A DNA stretch of 36,748 bases from a virus. The DNA is taken from positions 1-36,748 of IMG/VR virus record IMGVR_UViG_3300021185_002194; one strand, given 5' to 3'. The position numbers and the translations under genes were made by a program. Below, piece after piece: positions 1 to 9,502 of this stretch (the first letter of the stretch is position 1; every line of letters begins with the position of its first letter). The notes under the pieces are model-generated. The model was not told the DNA's origin and did no database searches. It was given only the letters and a program-made list of their open reading frames with translations.

Positions 1-86
1 CTGGCAATAACACCGCCAACAAACGTAACTAATAATGCACAAAAAGTTAATAATGTCTTAACATCTACGTTTGCTGTATTTTCCAT
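1..86 (-). CDS. Partial second copy of the membrane/coiled-coil lysis candidate (5' end only)
   Basis: These bases are identical to 35611-35696 and encode the first 28 or so residues of the gene complete at 35397-35696, including its hydrophobic N-terminal segment. The start codon is at 84-86 on the minus strand and the rest of the gene runs off the left edge. It is the same locus seen twice because the window overlaps itself, not a second gene. It shows that the tail-fibre gene at 91-4008 is followed by the lysis genes that appear at the right end. Confidence 0.85.
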   Translation of the reverse strand, partial: MENTANVDVKTLLTFCALLVTFVGGVIA

Positions 87-90
87 GATG

Positions 91-3000
91 TTAACTTTCT
101 AGCGCTTCAAGGCGTGTTTCTAATGCTTCAATCTTAGCAATAGCGTCTTGTAGTGCAGATGTGAGCAATGGCACAATCTTACTTTGGTCTATGCCTTGGT
201 AATCTGGCACTTGTCGTGTTGCCATAACTTTCTCTGTTGTTTCGCGCCATAATTGACCTTCCTCAAGTTCATCTGGCTCTACAACATCTGAGCTATGTAT
301 TACTTCATCAATCGCAGGTGTTAGCTCTTGTTGTTGTTCCTCATATGTAGCGTCAACTGCAGGAGTTAGTTCATTGCCTTCATCGTCATAAGTTGCATCA
401 ACAGCAGGTGTAAGCTCAACTTGTATTGTTTCATACGTTGCGTCAACGGCAGGGGTGTATATGTCACCTGTTGCCTTGCTCTCAACATACTCTTGGTCTT
501 GCATTGCATCTTTTTCACCAACAATCGCTTCTGGCACTACCTCTTGCGCTTCATGTGCTATAAAGCCATCTACTCTCCCGCTGTCATTTACCCACTCAAA
601 GTTACAAGGCTTCAGCGCTTTAACTCTGTCAATACTGCCTTGCATCGGCTGTATATCAGTCTTGAGCCTATAGTCTGAGCTAGTTACATAAAAAGTTTGT
701 GTGCCTGCTGTATTAATCTTACCTACTTGCCCATTAGCATTTTCAAAACTAATATGCGTTCTAAGTGAGCCACTACCTGAGTATGTTATCAATGCAGGTG
801 TGCTACTATTTTGTACGTGGCTTTCAATAGTGCCACCACCTGCGGGTGTTGCGTTACCAACATTTAGTGTAGTACCTACATCTAAACTGGTAGGTATATC
901 AATACCCGTACCGCTAGTAATTAAGTTAGTAGTTGCGCCATTTGCAGTTAATACTTTAACTTCACCTGTATTCGTTTGTAATCTTAAATCACCACTACCA
1001 CCTGTGTATACAGACCTAGACGAGCTACCAAGATATATATTGCCTTCGACGTGGACTTTGTCTGCAGGTGACGTAGTACCCACGCCAAAATTACCATTAC
1101 CTAACAGTGTTGTCCTAATAGTATTATTAGTAATAGTGTAGATTGGAATGTTATCGTATGCACCCCATTGATAATTAGTAGCATTACCTGAATCTAGTCT
1201 GTGGTAGAATGTACTGTTATCATAGCCATATATTGCTAACTTCTGTCCTGCTGTACCCGCAGACCATTGTAAAGTTCCGCTAGTACCTGTAGTTGTAGTT
1301 GCACCTGTTACATTTACACCACTACCTGTTACTGCCATACGTTGAGTGTTATCAGTAAAGAATGTTATATCATCGTTATTAGAGTTAACAATATTTAACT
1401 TACCATTACTACTACTACCGTAACCAATATAACCAAGTTGTGAACCTGTTGATGATTGGTATAGCACATATGGTGTGGATGTAGTTGCATTTCCATCAGT
1501 ATCTTTCAAAGTAATTACAGGTGATGTGTTTTGCACAAGTAAGTCACCTGACGCTATACTAACGTTACCCGATTGGTCAATACGCATTGCCTCAGTACGT
1601 GTTACTCCTACATCCCAGCGGTGTTGGTATGAATCATAACGTGCGCCAAATCCGCTTTCACCCCAGAACCTTGTATTTGTATCCCATGCAGGGGCACTTG
1701 TTACAACGCATCTGATAACACCAGATACATCTAAATTCCCATAGATATTCATATTACCACCTTGAGAAATGCTCAGTTGTTCAGCACCAGAGTTTACAAC
1801 TCTTAGTCTACCTTGATAGTTATCTATGTATTGGTCGCCATAACCTTGTGATTGCCATACTACTTGTGGACTGTCTTGATTACTGCTATTAAGATAAATG
1901 TTACCTGTAGTATTAATATCACGTTTTACATCTAAAGAATTATTAGTAAAGACTGCTATGTCTGAATTAAGCGCACCACTTGTAGCTCCTTGTGCAATTC
2001 GCATTGCTAGGCCACCTGTATCTACACGAACAGAGAAAGCATTACTGCCATCTATCATGGTTAAACCACCACCATATGAACCACTTGTAATAAGTGACGC
2101 ATTAGTTGCCCAACCCGTATTAGCAGGGTTGTAACCACTACCTGAAGTCTTTGTTACACCTGTTACATCTATACCACCTGTATCAATCCTAAGTCTTTCA
2201 ACATTAGCTAAATTCCTAAATCTTACAGTGTTATCAAAATCTACATAACAAGCCGAACCGCTTTGTCCAATATCTAATGTATTATTTCCATCAGTATCAA
2301 CTAAACGAATAGTCGGTGATGCGCTTTCAATATGTAGCTCATGGTTAGGACTTGTAGTTCCTATGCCTACGTTACCAGACGTATCAATGGTTAATTTATT
2401 TTGTGCGGCATAAGATGATTGCGAACCTGTAGGTGAATAACCAATATTAAACCCAGTTTGATTATAGCCACTACCAACAAACCATTCTCTATTACTTGCA
2501 CCACTAGCGCTATTAGCATTGTCTCTAATTTTTATACCAGCGCCACGTCCTTCATATCCATGTATATCAAGTATTGCGGTTGTTGAAGGAGAACCACCAG
2601 CATCGGGAGTGCTAATTTTCATAAAATCGGCTTGAGCTGTACCTGTTACATCTATACCAGTAGATGTTGTTTCAAGTTTCTTGACGTTATCATAGAATAC
2701 TTGAACACCCGCATTAGGTTGTGCATATAGCATATTTTCACTGCCATTAGCATATAAATGTATTGCTGAGTTCGTGTCTAAGAAAAGCGCACCTGTTCCA
2801 ACATCTCTTATCCAATTGTGTGTACCATCGTGATAGATTTGTAAGTCTGAGCTAGTACCAAACTTAGCTTTAACACTGTCGTTAAACAGTATATCGCCTG
2901 TCATAGTGCCGCCAGCTTTAGGTAGCGCAGCATCAGCAGTAGTACCTTGTGCGGCAGTAGCATAATCAGATGAATCAAATGCTTTGACTTGTGCTAAGTT

Positions 3001-4008
3001 AGTAACCTCAGAATCCATTAAGGCTCCTGCGGCTGTTACGTTAGCAGTATCTGTTACATCAGCAGATGCTTCTATGCCATCGAGTTTAGTGCCATCAGCA
3101 GCTACGTCGCGGCCATCTACTGTGCCTGATAGGGTTAGATTTCCTGTAAAGTTTAAGTTACCTGTGCCTGTAATATCGTGGCTATTAAGACTTAAGTTGC
3201 CGCCAAGCTCGGGTGAAGTGTCGTCTACAACGTGTGCTATACCGCTAGTGCCGCCTGTTGCAGATATAGTACCATCAGCCGCTATAGTTACATTTGTACC
3301 AGCGGTTAGTGAAGCAACAACATTTGTTGTATCTGTTACATCAGCCGCTGTTTCTATTCCGTCTAATTTTGTGTGGTCAGCATCTGTAAATGCGTTTGTG
3401 TTGCTGTTGCTTTCGTATGCTGTTTTAATCTGTGCCGCTGTCTGGTCTGCTGTTGCACCTGGCTCTATACCGCTAAGTTTGCTTACATCAGCGTCAGCAA
3501 AATTGTTTGTGTTTGCATTACTCTCATACGCGGTTTTAATTTGTGCGGCTGTTTGGTCTGCTGTAGCTCCAGGTTCAATGCCGTCAAGCTTTGTGCCATC
3601 TACTGATACATTACGACCATCAACAGTACCTGTTAAAGTAATGTCTCCTGTATAATCTAAATTGCCTGTGCCTGTGATATTCCGATTATTTAAATCAAGA
3701 TTTCCGCCAAGCTGAGGTGACAAATCCTGCACAAGTGCAGTAATACCAGCATTTTCATCTGTGCCATTTACCCATACATTTCCATTGTACTTTAATACCT
3801 GACCGCTTATGGCGTTATTGACTTGCACATCTGTAATGTTGTCTAATATGTGATTATGACCATTATCTACAACAGTAACTACAATATCTATATCGCCTGT
3901 TGTGTAATCTAACGTACCACTACCTGTTGCTTCTCCAGTAAGGTTTGTAGTTAAGTCTGTAGGTACGGGTACGGGTGAACCACCAGCACTATCTTCAGCT
4001 ATTGGCAT
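91..4008 (-). CDS. Tail fibre/spike with C-terminal S74 intramolecular chaperone
   Basis: This 1305-residue protein is the likely receptor-binding fibre at the virion tip. The N-terminal third has fibre-shaft modules, including near-identical 37-residue units at about residues 140-215 and a LGGNL..ITGTGNL..GTVDGR module present twice. The middle is Gly/Ser/Thr-rich beta-type sequence. At residues 1110-1116 is the SSDYRLK signature of peptidase S74 chaperones, where endosialidase-type proteins self-cleave between Ser and Asp after trimerisation (here S1111/D1112). Four 15-residue repeats beginning TPAVDA follow (about 1185-1236), then a charged C-terminal helix ending in EALETRLEALES. It is the last structural gene before the lysis genes. 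Its last third exists as a diverged allele at 35701-36748. The S74 call is firm; the receptor role is inferred. Confidence 0.93.
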   Translation of the reverse strand: MPIAEDSAGGSPVPVPTDLTTNLTGEATGSGTLDYTTGDIDIVVTVVDNGHNHILDNITDVQVNNAISGQVLKYNGNVWVNGTDENAGITALVQDLSPQLGGNLDLNNRNITGTGNLDYTGDITLTGTVDGRNVSVDGTKLDGIEPGATADQTAAQIKTAYESNANTNNFADADVSKLSGIEPGATADQTAAQIKTAYESNSNTNAFTDADHTKLDGIETAADVTDTTNVVASLTAGTNVTIAADGTISATGGTSGIAHVVDDTSPELGGNLSLNSHDITGTGNLNFTGNLTLSGTVDGRDVAADGTKLDGIEASADVTDTANVTAAGALMDSEVTNLAQVKAFDSSDYATAAQGTTADAALPKAGGTMTGDILFNDSVKAKFGTSSDLQIYHDGTHNWIRDVGTGALFLDTNSAIHLYANGSENMLYAQPNAGVQVFYDNVKKLETTSTGIDVTGTAQADFMKISTPDAGGSPSTTAILDIHGYEGRGAGIKIRDNANSASGASNREWFVGSGYNQTGFNIGYSPTGSQSSYAAQNKLTIDTSGNVGIGTTSPNHELHIESASPTIRLVDTDGNNTLDIGQSGSACYVDFDNTVRFRNLANVERLRIDTGGIDVTGVTKTSGSGYNPANTGWATNASLITSGSYGGGLTMIDGSNAFSVRVDTGGLAMRIAQGATSGALNSDIAVFTNNSLDVKRDINTTGNIYLNSSNQDSPQVVWQSQGYGDQYIDNYQGRLRVVNSGAEQLSISQGGNMNIYGNLDVSGVIRCVVTSAPAWDTNTRFWGESGFGARYDSYQHRWDVGVTRTEAMRIDQSGNVSIASGDLLVQNTSPVITLKDTDGNATTSTPYVLYQSSTGSQLGYIGYGSSSNGKLNIVNSNNDDITFFTDNTQRMAVTGSGVNVTGATTTTGTSGTLQWSAGTAGQKLAIYGYDNSTFYHRLDSGNATNYQWGAYDNIPIYTITNNTIRTTLLGNGNFGVGTTSPADKVHVEGNIYLGSSSRSVYTGGSGDLRLQTNTGEVKVLTANGATTNLITSGTGIDIPTSLDVGTTLNVGNATPAGGGTIESHVQNSSTPALITYSGSGSLRTHISFENANGQVGKINTAGTQTFYVTSSDYRLKTDIQPMQGSIDRVKALKPCNFEWVNDSGRVDGFIAHEAQEVVPEAIVGEKDAMQDQEYVESKATGDIYTPAVDATYETIQVELTPAVDATYDDEGNELTPAVDATYEEQQQELTPAIDEVIHSSDVVEPDELEEGQLWRETTEKVMATRQVPDYQGIDQSKIVPLLTSALQDAIAKIEALETRLEALES
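301..456 (-). repeat. 45-bp in-frame repeats in the S74 chaperone, four units
   Basis: The coding sequence carries units starting TPAVDATYE.. at residues 1185, 1200, 1215 and 1230, each 15 residues (45 bp); the last is degenerate (TPAIDEV). The other allele at 35911-36156 has six units. The units lie between the catalytic part of the S74 domain and its C-terminal helix. Loss or gain of whole units keeps the frame. Confidence 0.85.
3360..3591 (-). repeat. 111-bp shaft repeats of the tail fibre
   Basis: Two almost identical 37-residue units (KLDGIEPGATADQTAAQIKT and onwards) are followed by a truncated third that begins KLDGIE. They correspond to about residues 140-217. Such repeats are common in the shafts of marine phage fibres and allow length variation by recombination. 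Confidence 0.8.
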
Positions 4009-4019
4009 TTAACTCTCCA

Positions 4020-4301
4020 TTACCATTTTACGCGGTCAGCCCAATAAGCTGCGCTTGATTTACCTTTTGCTATGTTCTTGCGATGTCTCGCTTTAAAACT
4101 AGCTCTCTTTTTCTTCATACGTTGGCTTTCACCAGACTTAGGCTTTCCTGCTGTACTAGCACCTTGCTGTCCAAAGCGTATTATCTTTTCTTTGCCATCA
4201 TAACACGCTTTTACAACGTGCGACTTTGTTTTATGCCCAGGCGTACGTCTAGGCTTGTTGCACTTCATTTTAGCTTTTAGTATGGGTTTGCGGCTAATCA
4301 T
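4020..4301 (-). CDS. Small basic conserved phage protein
   Basis: This 93-residue protein is very rich in Lys and Arg. Its C-terminal half has a recognisable pattern: GQQGAST.GKPKSGES, then SFKARHRKNIAKGK, then SAAYWADRVKW. Proteins with this ending recur in marine phages, usually without a known function. The basic charge suggests nucleic-acid binding or packaging into the virion, but that is inference. Its start overlaps the end of the upstream 514-residue gene by 8 bp and it ends 12 bp before the tail-fibre start, so it is translated within the late structural operon. Confidence 0.8.
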   Translation of the reverse strand: MISRKPILKAKMKCNKPRRTPGHKTKSHVVKACYDGKEKIIRFGQQGASTAGKPKSGESQRMKKKRASFKARHRKNIAKGKSSAAYWADRVKW

Positions 4302-5838
4302 ACAAATTACTTGATTGCGCGCCTAATACTCTACTAATTGTACGCATTGTATTTGTTTCACTAGGACTTAACAATCTATAATTTTCCTGCAATTTTAATG
4401 CATTAATAATTTCTTGCAATTGTTTAACTGCTTGTTTTTTTACACTTTTACTAACAATATCAGCACTTGTAAGTATAGCTATTGGGCCAGCTATACCACC
4501 TGTTGCAACACCACTTAATACGCCTAACCCACCAGCAACATTAAGATTGCCATCAGTAAGTGAAGTACCAGCAACTACTTCTTTTAATTTTTGCGTTGTT
4601 GATGGATACACCAAATCATCTGCAATATTTAATACATTCTTATTGCCTACAGAATTTTTACCTACACCACTTGAGCCACTTGCTACATTTCGTGCGGTAT
4701 TTCTTATTTCTTGTATTGCATCTGCACCGCGCATATATTCAATATTACCCCTTATTGGGTTTCCTGCAATATCAGTTGCATTTGGATTTCCTATTACTTT
4801 TTCTGAATTAGCTATACGACTATAACGTGAATACTCTTGATTACCCAACAAATAAGCTGCGTGTGACTTTTTAGCATTGCCACCAACTTTATTTATAAGT
4901 GTGTCGTTTAAACTATCTATAATATCTAATATTGCTGTTGCTTGTGCTTTTTGGTCTTTCACTAGTCCTGGCAATCTAGCTTTTGCATCAGTTATTAATT
5001 TTTGTAATGAATTTGTTGTTTGTATACGCACACTTTTATTATTTATTAATTGTGGTTCTACATTAACTTTGTTTCTTAATGCATCTATAAATGCTTTAGT
5101 TTCACCAGTTGCATATTGTACATCTCTATTACTACTAGCATTTCTAATTGCATCATCAACAATGTTATCATCTAGTGGTGTATTATGTTTTGCTGCATCT
5201 TTATAATGTTTTTCACTTTGCTTTAATATATTTTCTGATGAAATTTTATCTTTTTTAATTTTTCTACGATTTGCGTTGCTAACTAATCCTTTACCCACAC
5301 CGCTTATTAATTTAGCACTACCAGCGCCTAGCAATCCTGATAGCGCAGCGTTTCTTGCAACTAATTCAGCGTCTTTATCGTCAACAATATCACTTGCAAC
5401 ACTGTATGCTACAGAATCACCTGCAACTCCTTTTGCATTTAATGATGCTTTTTCTAATGCACGTTTTACTGCTTTTTCTGGTTGTCCTCGCAATGTTGCT
5501 CTTTTAGCTAATTGTGATGGTAATACTTTTAATGCATTAAGCTTTCCAAATCCTATTGCTGAACCACCAATATTTGCAGCCATAGCAGCTTTAGGTGCAG
5601 TTTCTTTAGTGTATTTATCTAATTCACGTAAACCTTGCCTTGCATCTTGATAGGTTACATTTGGACTTAGTGATTTAATACCAGCATATATTGGGTCGCT
5701 TAAATTAGCAGTTGCGCCTCTAAATGCTTGCTGTGTCAAACCTTTAGCCAATCTATTGCTACTATCTATAGAGTTTTGTGACTCTATTTCATCTACGGAA
5801 ATTAAATTGCCATTTTTATCTATTATAAAATCAGTCAT
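4294..5838 (-). CDS. Probable internal virion/DNA-ejection protein (514 aa)
   Basis: I do not recognise a named family. The protein is Ala/Gly/Lys-rich, with predicted helical and weakly hydrophobic stretches (AAKAAMAANIGGSAIGFGK-like region near residues 80-100, LSGLLGAGSAKLISGVGKG near 165-185, and a Gly-rich hydrophobic stretch ending ILTSADIVSK near 435-465). It lies directly downstream of two other large unknown virion-type proteins and upstream of the fibre. That is where podoviruses carry their ejection proteins (T7 gp14/15/16, P22 gp7/16/20). The role rests on position and composition only. It starts 1 bp after the stop of the preceding gene. Confidence 0.6.
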   Translation of the reverse strand: MTDFIIDKNGNLISVDEIESQNSIDSSNRLAKGLTQQAFRGATANLSDPIYAGIKSLSPNVTYQDARQGLRELDKYTKETAPKAAMAANIGGSAIGFGKLNALKVLPSQLAKRATLRGQPEKAVKRALEKASLNAKGVAGDSVAYSVASDIVDDKDAELVARNAALSGLLGAGSAKLISGVGKGLVSNANRRKIKKDKISSENILKQSEKHYKDAAKHNTPLDDNIVDDAIRNASSNRDVQYATGETKAFIDALRNKVNVEPQLINNKSVRIQTTNSLQKLITDAKARLPGLVKDQKAQATAILDIIDSLNDTLINKVGGNAKKSHAAYLLGNQEYSRYSRIANSEKVIGNPNATDIAGNPIRGNIEYMRGADAIQEIRNTARNVASGSSGVGKNSVGNKNVLNIADDLVYPSTTQKLKEVVAGTSLTDGNLNVAGGLGVLSGVATGGIAGPIAILTSADIVSKSVKKQAVKQLQEIINALKLQENYRLLSPSETNTMRTISRVLGAQSSNLYD

Positions 5839-5839
5839 T

Positions 5840-8458
5840 TTAATTTCTACCTTTAAGTTCTGCCAATGCTTTTTCTAAGTCTTTTTCTACATAAGGATTA
5901 CCATTTTCATCTCTCATACCAAATCTTGCTTTACCATTATCTAATATAATTTGATTTATCAATTTATATTCCTTTATAGCCTCTACAAGTTTCTTACCGC
6001 TTAAACCTCTGCTAATGTTTGTAAGTCCTTTTGCAACTGTTTGTGCTTCAAACTCAGTGATTTGACCAGCGCCTTTAAGTATTTCATAAGCTTTTGCGTA
6101 TACTTGTCCGTCAAATTGGTCAAAGTATGATATTGCTGCAGTTATATCTTCTGCTACACCACGTTGGCCGCCTACTGCACTTGGTATAAAATAATCCAAC
6201 GCTTTTGACGTACCTACTAATGTTTTACCTATTTTGCTATCACTTTCACCTCTAAATGGGCCTGACATTTTATTTAATATTTTAGGGTCAATATTTAATA
6301 TATTATCTAATGTATTTAACTCTCTTGCTAAACCATCAGTTTGCTTCAGCAGTGATGCAATTATTTGTGGTGCGTCACTTCCGTATGTATCGTAATATTT
6401 CTTTGATGCGCGTGAATTTATATTAATTGTTTTGCCACCTGGTAATTGCATTGTTTCAAGCTGCCCAGGCTGGCCAGTATCAAACCAATATTTTTTAGTG
6501 CCGTCAAGTTGTTCTATCAATGCACTTTTTGGTGGTGCGCCAATTAAATTGTTAATATTTTCAATTTTTTTTCTTTCTTTATCTTCGCCTGACAAACTAT
6601 CATCAATTTCATAATTACTTTCTATATTATTAAGTAATTGTGCGTTTGTTTTTTGTATTTCTGGGTCAAGGCTTACTACATCTGCTTCTGTAGGTAAATT
6701 GTTAGCTGCGTCAGGTGCAACTGTACTAGCTGTAAATGGTGCAAATCTTGGTGTTTTCATACCACCTGCAGCTGCATTTGCAGCGTAGTCTGCTTTTTTG
6801 TCTTCACTATCACGTACGCGTACAAAATTATTACCATCGTAATATCCATACATTAAACCAGTTTGGTAAGGGTTGTAATAACCTGCACTATCTTGTTTAT
6901 CAATGCTTTGGTCATCTAGTAATTTTAATTGTTCTAGCAATGAATTTCTGCGGTCATTATATTGTTCATAATTATTTGCATTTTGGCTTTGTGCGTAATC
7001 CATAAATTGACCAAAATTATTATTGTTTACAGTAGGGTCGCCAAATCTATCTGCCATAATGCCACCTAATATGCCTAGTAAATATTTATTTTTGTTCATA
7101 CTTGTTGGCTTGTATTCTTCTTGTATTAATCTTGTTAATCTATCTCTTTCAGTTTCTGGCCTTTCTACATTTGTATTTATTTGCCCTGCTGGATTACGAT
7201 ACATACCAGCATTCAAAAAACTACCACTTTCAGAGCCAGTACCAGAGCCAGTACCAGAGCCAGTACCAGAGCCAGTACCAGAGCCAGTACCAGAGCCAGT
7301 ACCAGAGCCAGTACCAGAGCCAGTACCAGAGCCAGTACTATCTCCTAATTTATCTTTATATAATGCCTCTTTAGCTTTTGCTTTTTCAATTGCTTGTCTC
7401 GCCAATTCTTTTTTTACATCTTCTGGTGTATTTTTTAAATGCTGATATGTAACATTACCAGCTTTACTTGTTATTACTTCATCAGGCGGTGCAGACATTA
7501 CTTGTAAGGCTGTGCGACTTACTTTTTGTCCTAGTAAATCTTCGCCTGGATTTACGTCCTCGGGTGTTAATGTAGACTTTCTTTTTAAATCTAAAAACCC
7601 TGGTCTTGTATTTACAACTGTAGGTTCTGTCCTTTGGTTTGTTTGTCTGTTTTTTCTATTTGTTAGTATGTCAAGTATTCTTTGGTCTTGTGGTTCGCGT
7701 GTAATTCTTTTACCTCCAATTGCATATGGATTTTGCTCAATGTCTATTTTTTTGTTTACACGTCTAGCTACTGCTAAATTTTCTTCACGTTGTTTTTGTT
7801 CTTGTACTCTTTGTTTATTTCCAAGTGCATACTTTGCTCTACCTTTGTAGTAATCATTTCTCATCATGTCCTTGGCGCTAAACACTGGCTCGTTAGAGTT
7901 ATTTGTTAAGTCTACATTTATTCTGCCTTGATTATTTGGGTCAAACAATGGGTTTGCTATAGCACCCTGATTGTTACTTGGTATTGTTTGTGCTTTGCTA
8001 AATCCTCTTGCGCGTTGCAAGTCATCTAAAGTAATATTTGCACCTGGTGTTTCAAAATTTCCCATTACAGGTAACAACTGATTTCTTACATTTGGGTCTT
8101 GTAAATTAATTTTACTTCCACGCTCTATACCAGTTTTGTCGTATATATTGTCTATATATGCATCTACAGGATTATTATCACCTTTAGGCGCAAATCTATT
8201 TACCATACCCTCAATTGTGTCTATATTATGCAATTTACTATAATTGTTTAATACTTTATCAGCTGCACGTATGCCACTAAATCTATTATCAAATTGTGCG
8301 TATCCCGAATCATCTTGCCCTGTTTGCCCTTGCCAATTATTACCTTTATTATATCGTATATTTAACAAATTATTATTTCTTTGCCCACGATACGGAAGTC
8401 CTGTATTTGGATTTATTAATATATTTGCTAACAGTGCATTTTGTTGTGGGTTTCTCAT
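5840..8458 (-). CDS. Large virion protein with N-terminal P5/lysozyme-like domain; ejection protein candidate
   Basis: This is an 872-residue protein. Residues about 20-125 (RNNNLLNIRYNKGNNWQGQ, then YAQFDNRFSGIRAADKVL, then a NRFAPKGDNN..AYI segment) match a domain found in many phage virion proteins, often annotated structural protein P5 or lysozyme-like and thought to act on peptidoglycan during entry. After a charged linker comes a run of GTGS tetrapeptides (about residues 374-409), then a Gln/Asn-rich middle and a helical C-terminal part. Position between two other unknown virion proteins supports an ejection-apparatus role. The enzyme activity is unproven: the domain resemblance was read by eye. 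The GTGS run is a likely flexible linker and is the most repetitive DNA in the window. Confidence 0.65.
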   Translation of the reverse strand: MRNPQQNALLANILINPNTGLPYRGQRNNNLLNIRYNKGNNWQGQTGQDDSGYAQFDNRFSGIRAADKVLNNYSKLHNIDTIEGMVNRFAPKGDNNPVDAYIDNIYDKTGIERGSKINLQDPNVRNQLLPVMGNFETPGANITLDDLQRARGFSKAQTIPSNNQGAIANPLFDPNNQGRINVDLTNNSNEPVFSAKDMMRNDYYKGRAKYALGNKQRVQEQKQREENLAVARRVNKKIDIEQNPYAIGGKRITREPQDQRILDILTNRKNRQTNQRTEPTVVNTRPGFLDLKRKSTLTPEDVNPGEDLLGQKVSRTALQVMSAPPDEVITSKAGNVTYQHLKNTPEDVKKELARQAIEKAKAKEALYKDKLGDSTGSGTGSGTGSGTGSGTGSGTGSGTGSGTGSGTGSESGSFLNAGMYRNPAGQINTNVERPETERDRLTRLIQEEYKPTSMNKNKYLLGILGGIMADRFGDPTVNNNNFGQFMDYAQSQNANNYEQYNDRRNSLLEQLKLLDDQSIDKQDSAGYYNPYQTGLMYGYYDGNNFVRVRDSEDKKADYAANAAAGGMKTPRFAPFTASTVAPDAANNLPTEADVVSLDPEIQKTNAQLLNNIESNYEIDDSLSGEDKERKKIENINNLIGAPPKSALIEQLDGTKKYWFDTGQPGQLETMQLPGGKTININSRASKKYYDTYGSDAPQIIASLLKQTDGLARELNTLDNILNIDPKILNKMSGPFRGESDSKIGKTLVGTSKALDYFIPSAVGGQRGVAEDITAAISYFDQFDGQVYAKAYEILKGAGQITEFEAQTVAKGLTNISRGLSGKKLVEAIKEYKLINQIILDNGKARFGMRDENGNPYVEKDLEKALAELKGRN
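7231..7338 (-). repeat. 12-bp tandem repeat, about nine units, coding GTGS
   Basis: On the plus strand the unit gccagtaccaga recurs every 12 bp from 7235 to 7336 with almost no change. It encodes (Gly-Thr-Gly-Ser)n in the minus-strand virion protein. Perfect tandem identity suggests recent expansion. Copy-number changes would stay in frame because 12 is a multiple of 3. Confidence 0.9.
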
Positions 8459-8473
8459 GTCATTCTCTTTTGT

Positions 8474-9502
8474 TTACAGTCTGTTGTAATTACCAAATCC
8501 AGTGTCAACTCTAGGTACTGATGGTGCTGATGGCTTACTAAATAATCCACCTAATATACCAGCACCTACACCGCCTGATGGCATACTAGCTAATCCTAAC
8601 AGACCTTGCCCAATCATACCACCGATGCCGCTACCACCACTTGTTGTACGTGTGCTTGTACTGTCTTGTAAGTTTGGTGTTAATTGACCTAATTGTATCT
8701 GATAATCAGCGCGTCTATATCTATCGTTTATTCCTGCTAAATAATCATCATATGCTGCTTGCAATCTTTGCTGTTCAATTTCTCTATCCGCAGCACCTAA
8801 TCCAGATTCAATTTGCATTGCTCTCATATCAGCGTCAGATAATTGACCAGCCATATTTGCCACTTGGTCTGCACTACGCGCTCTCATATCTGCACCTCGT
8901 AATCCAGCCGACTGATTATATTGGTCTGCCATAAGCTGTCTTTGTGCATCTGCTTGCACTCTACTTGCAGCATCTTCATAACCTTGTTGCCTTAGTTGTG
9001 CCGCAGTTTTTGCAGCTATTTCACCAAAATTACGTGTATTTTCAGCTTGCTGTATTGCTTGTCTAGAACCCCCAAATGCAGATGCTCTAGAGGCTTGTGC
9101 ATCAATATTTTCAGCACTAGCCATTTCTCTGCGGTCTATATCACTTAATGCATTACTAATTACGTTTTCCATGTATGGGTTCATGTATCCGCTAATATCT
9201 GCATCAGTAAAGTTTTGTGATTGTATTTGGTCTGGCGTGTATTGTGCGCCTTGCTGTGCCATTGACAAGCCTTGCTCAACAAAACCGCGATTACTTACGT
9301 TGTTCCCTAAATAATTAGCTACAGCATCACGTTCACCTTGCGTTATATCTACAACACGTTCGCCTGTATAGGGTGCAAATTCTTGCCCTGTAAGCTCATT
9401 AACATTACGATTAGCGCTATCCAGCATTTGTCTTGAGTACGGGTCAAACGTAACATCTTTTTTATCTTCAACTTTTTTCTTGCCGCCCATTACAGCCTCC
9501 AT
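8474..9502 (-). CDS. Virion structural protein, ejection/internal core candidate
   Basis: This 342-residue protein has a motif I have seen in many marine phage virion proteins: YMNPYMENVI, then a helical segment with ASAFGGSRQAIQQAE at about residues 150-165. The middle is a long Gln/Ala/Arg-rich helix. The last 60 residues are Gly-rich and hydrophobic (GGSGIGGMIGQGLLGLASMP), typical of proteins that pass through or insert into membranes. It is the first of three adjacent large late proteins that probably form the genome-ejection apparatus. The second Met (MGGKKK, four codons in) is an alternative start. The reading frame overlaps the upstream gene by 13 bp. Confidence 0.65.
   Translation of the reverse strand: MEAVMGGKKKVEDKKDVTFDPYSRQMLDSANRNVNELTGQEFAPYTGERVVDITQGERDAVANYLGNNVSNRGFVEQGLSMAQQGAQYTPDQIQSQNFTDADISGYMNPYMENVISNALSDIDRREMASAENIDAQASRASAFGGSRQAIQQAENTRNFGEIAAKTAAQLRQQGYEDAASRVQADAQRQLMADQYNQSAGLRGADMRARSADQVANMAGQLSDADMRAMQIESGLGAADREIEQQRLQAAYDDYLAGINDRYRRADYQIQLGQLTPNLQDSTSTRTTSGGSGIGGMIGQGLLGLASMPSGGVGAGILGGLFSKPSAPSVPRVDTGFGNYNRL

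Noticed and set aside
1-1051. Direct terminal repeat as in T7-like phages
   Set aside because: Only the outer 99 and 107 bp are identical; the middle differs by many substitutions and 87 bp, which a physical terminal repeat would not do.
3360-3591. CRISPR-like array
   Set aside because: Units are contiguous coding repeats without spacers. No CRISPR array is present in the window.
2984-3655. A 223-codon plus-strand frame opposite the fibre shaft
   Set aside because: The repetitive fibre DNA keeps the opposite frame open. Composition is Ser/Ala/Val-rich and there is no ribosome site.
7023-7445. A plus-strand frame with a VPEP repeat
   Set aside because: It is the complement of the GTGS-coding repeat in the virion protein. 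The minus-strand frame is long and fits the operon.
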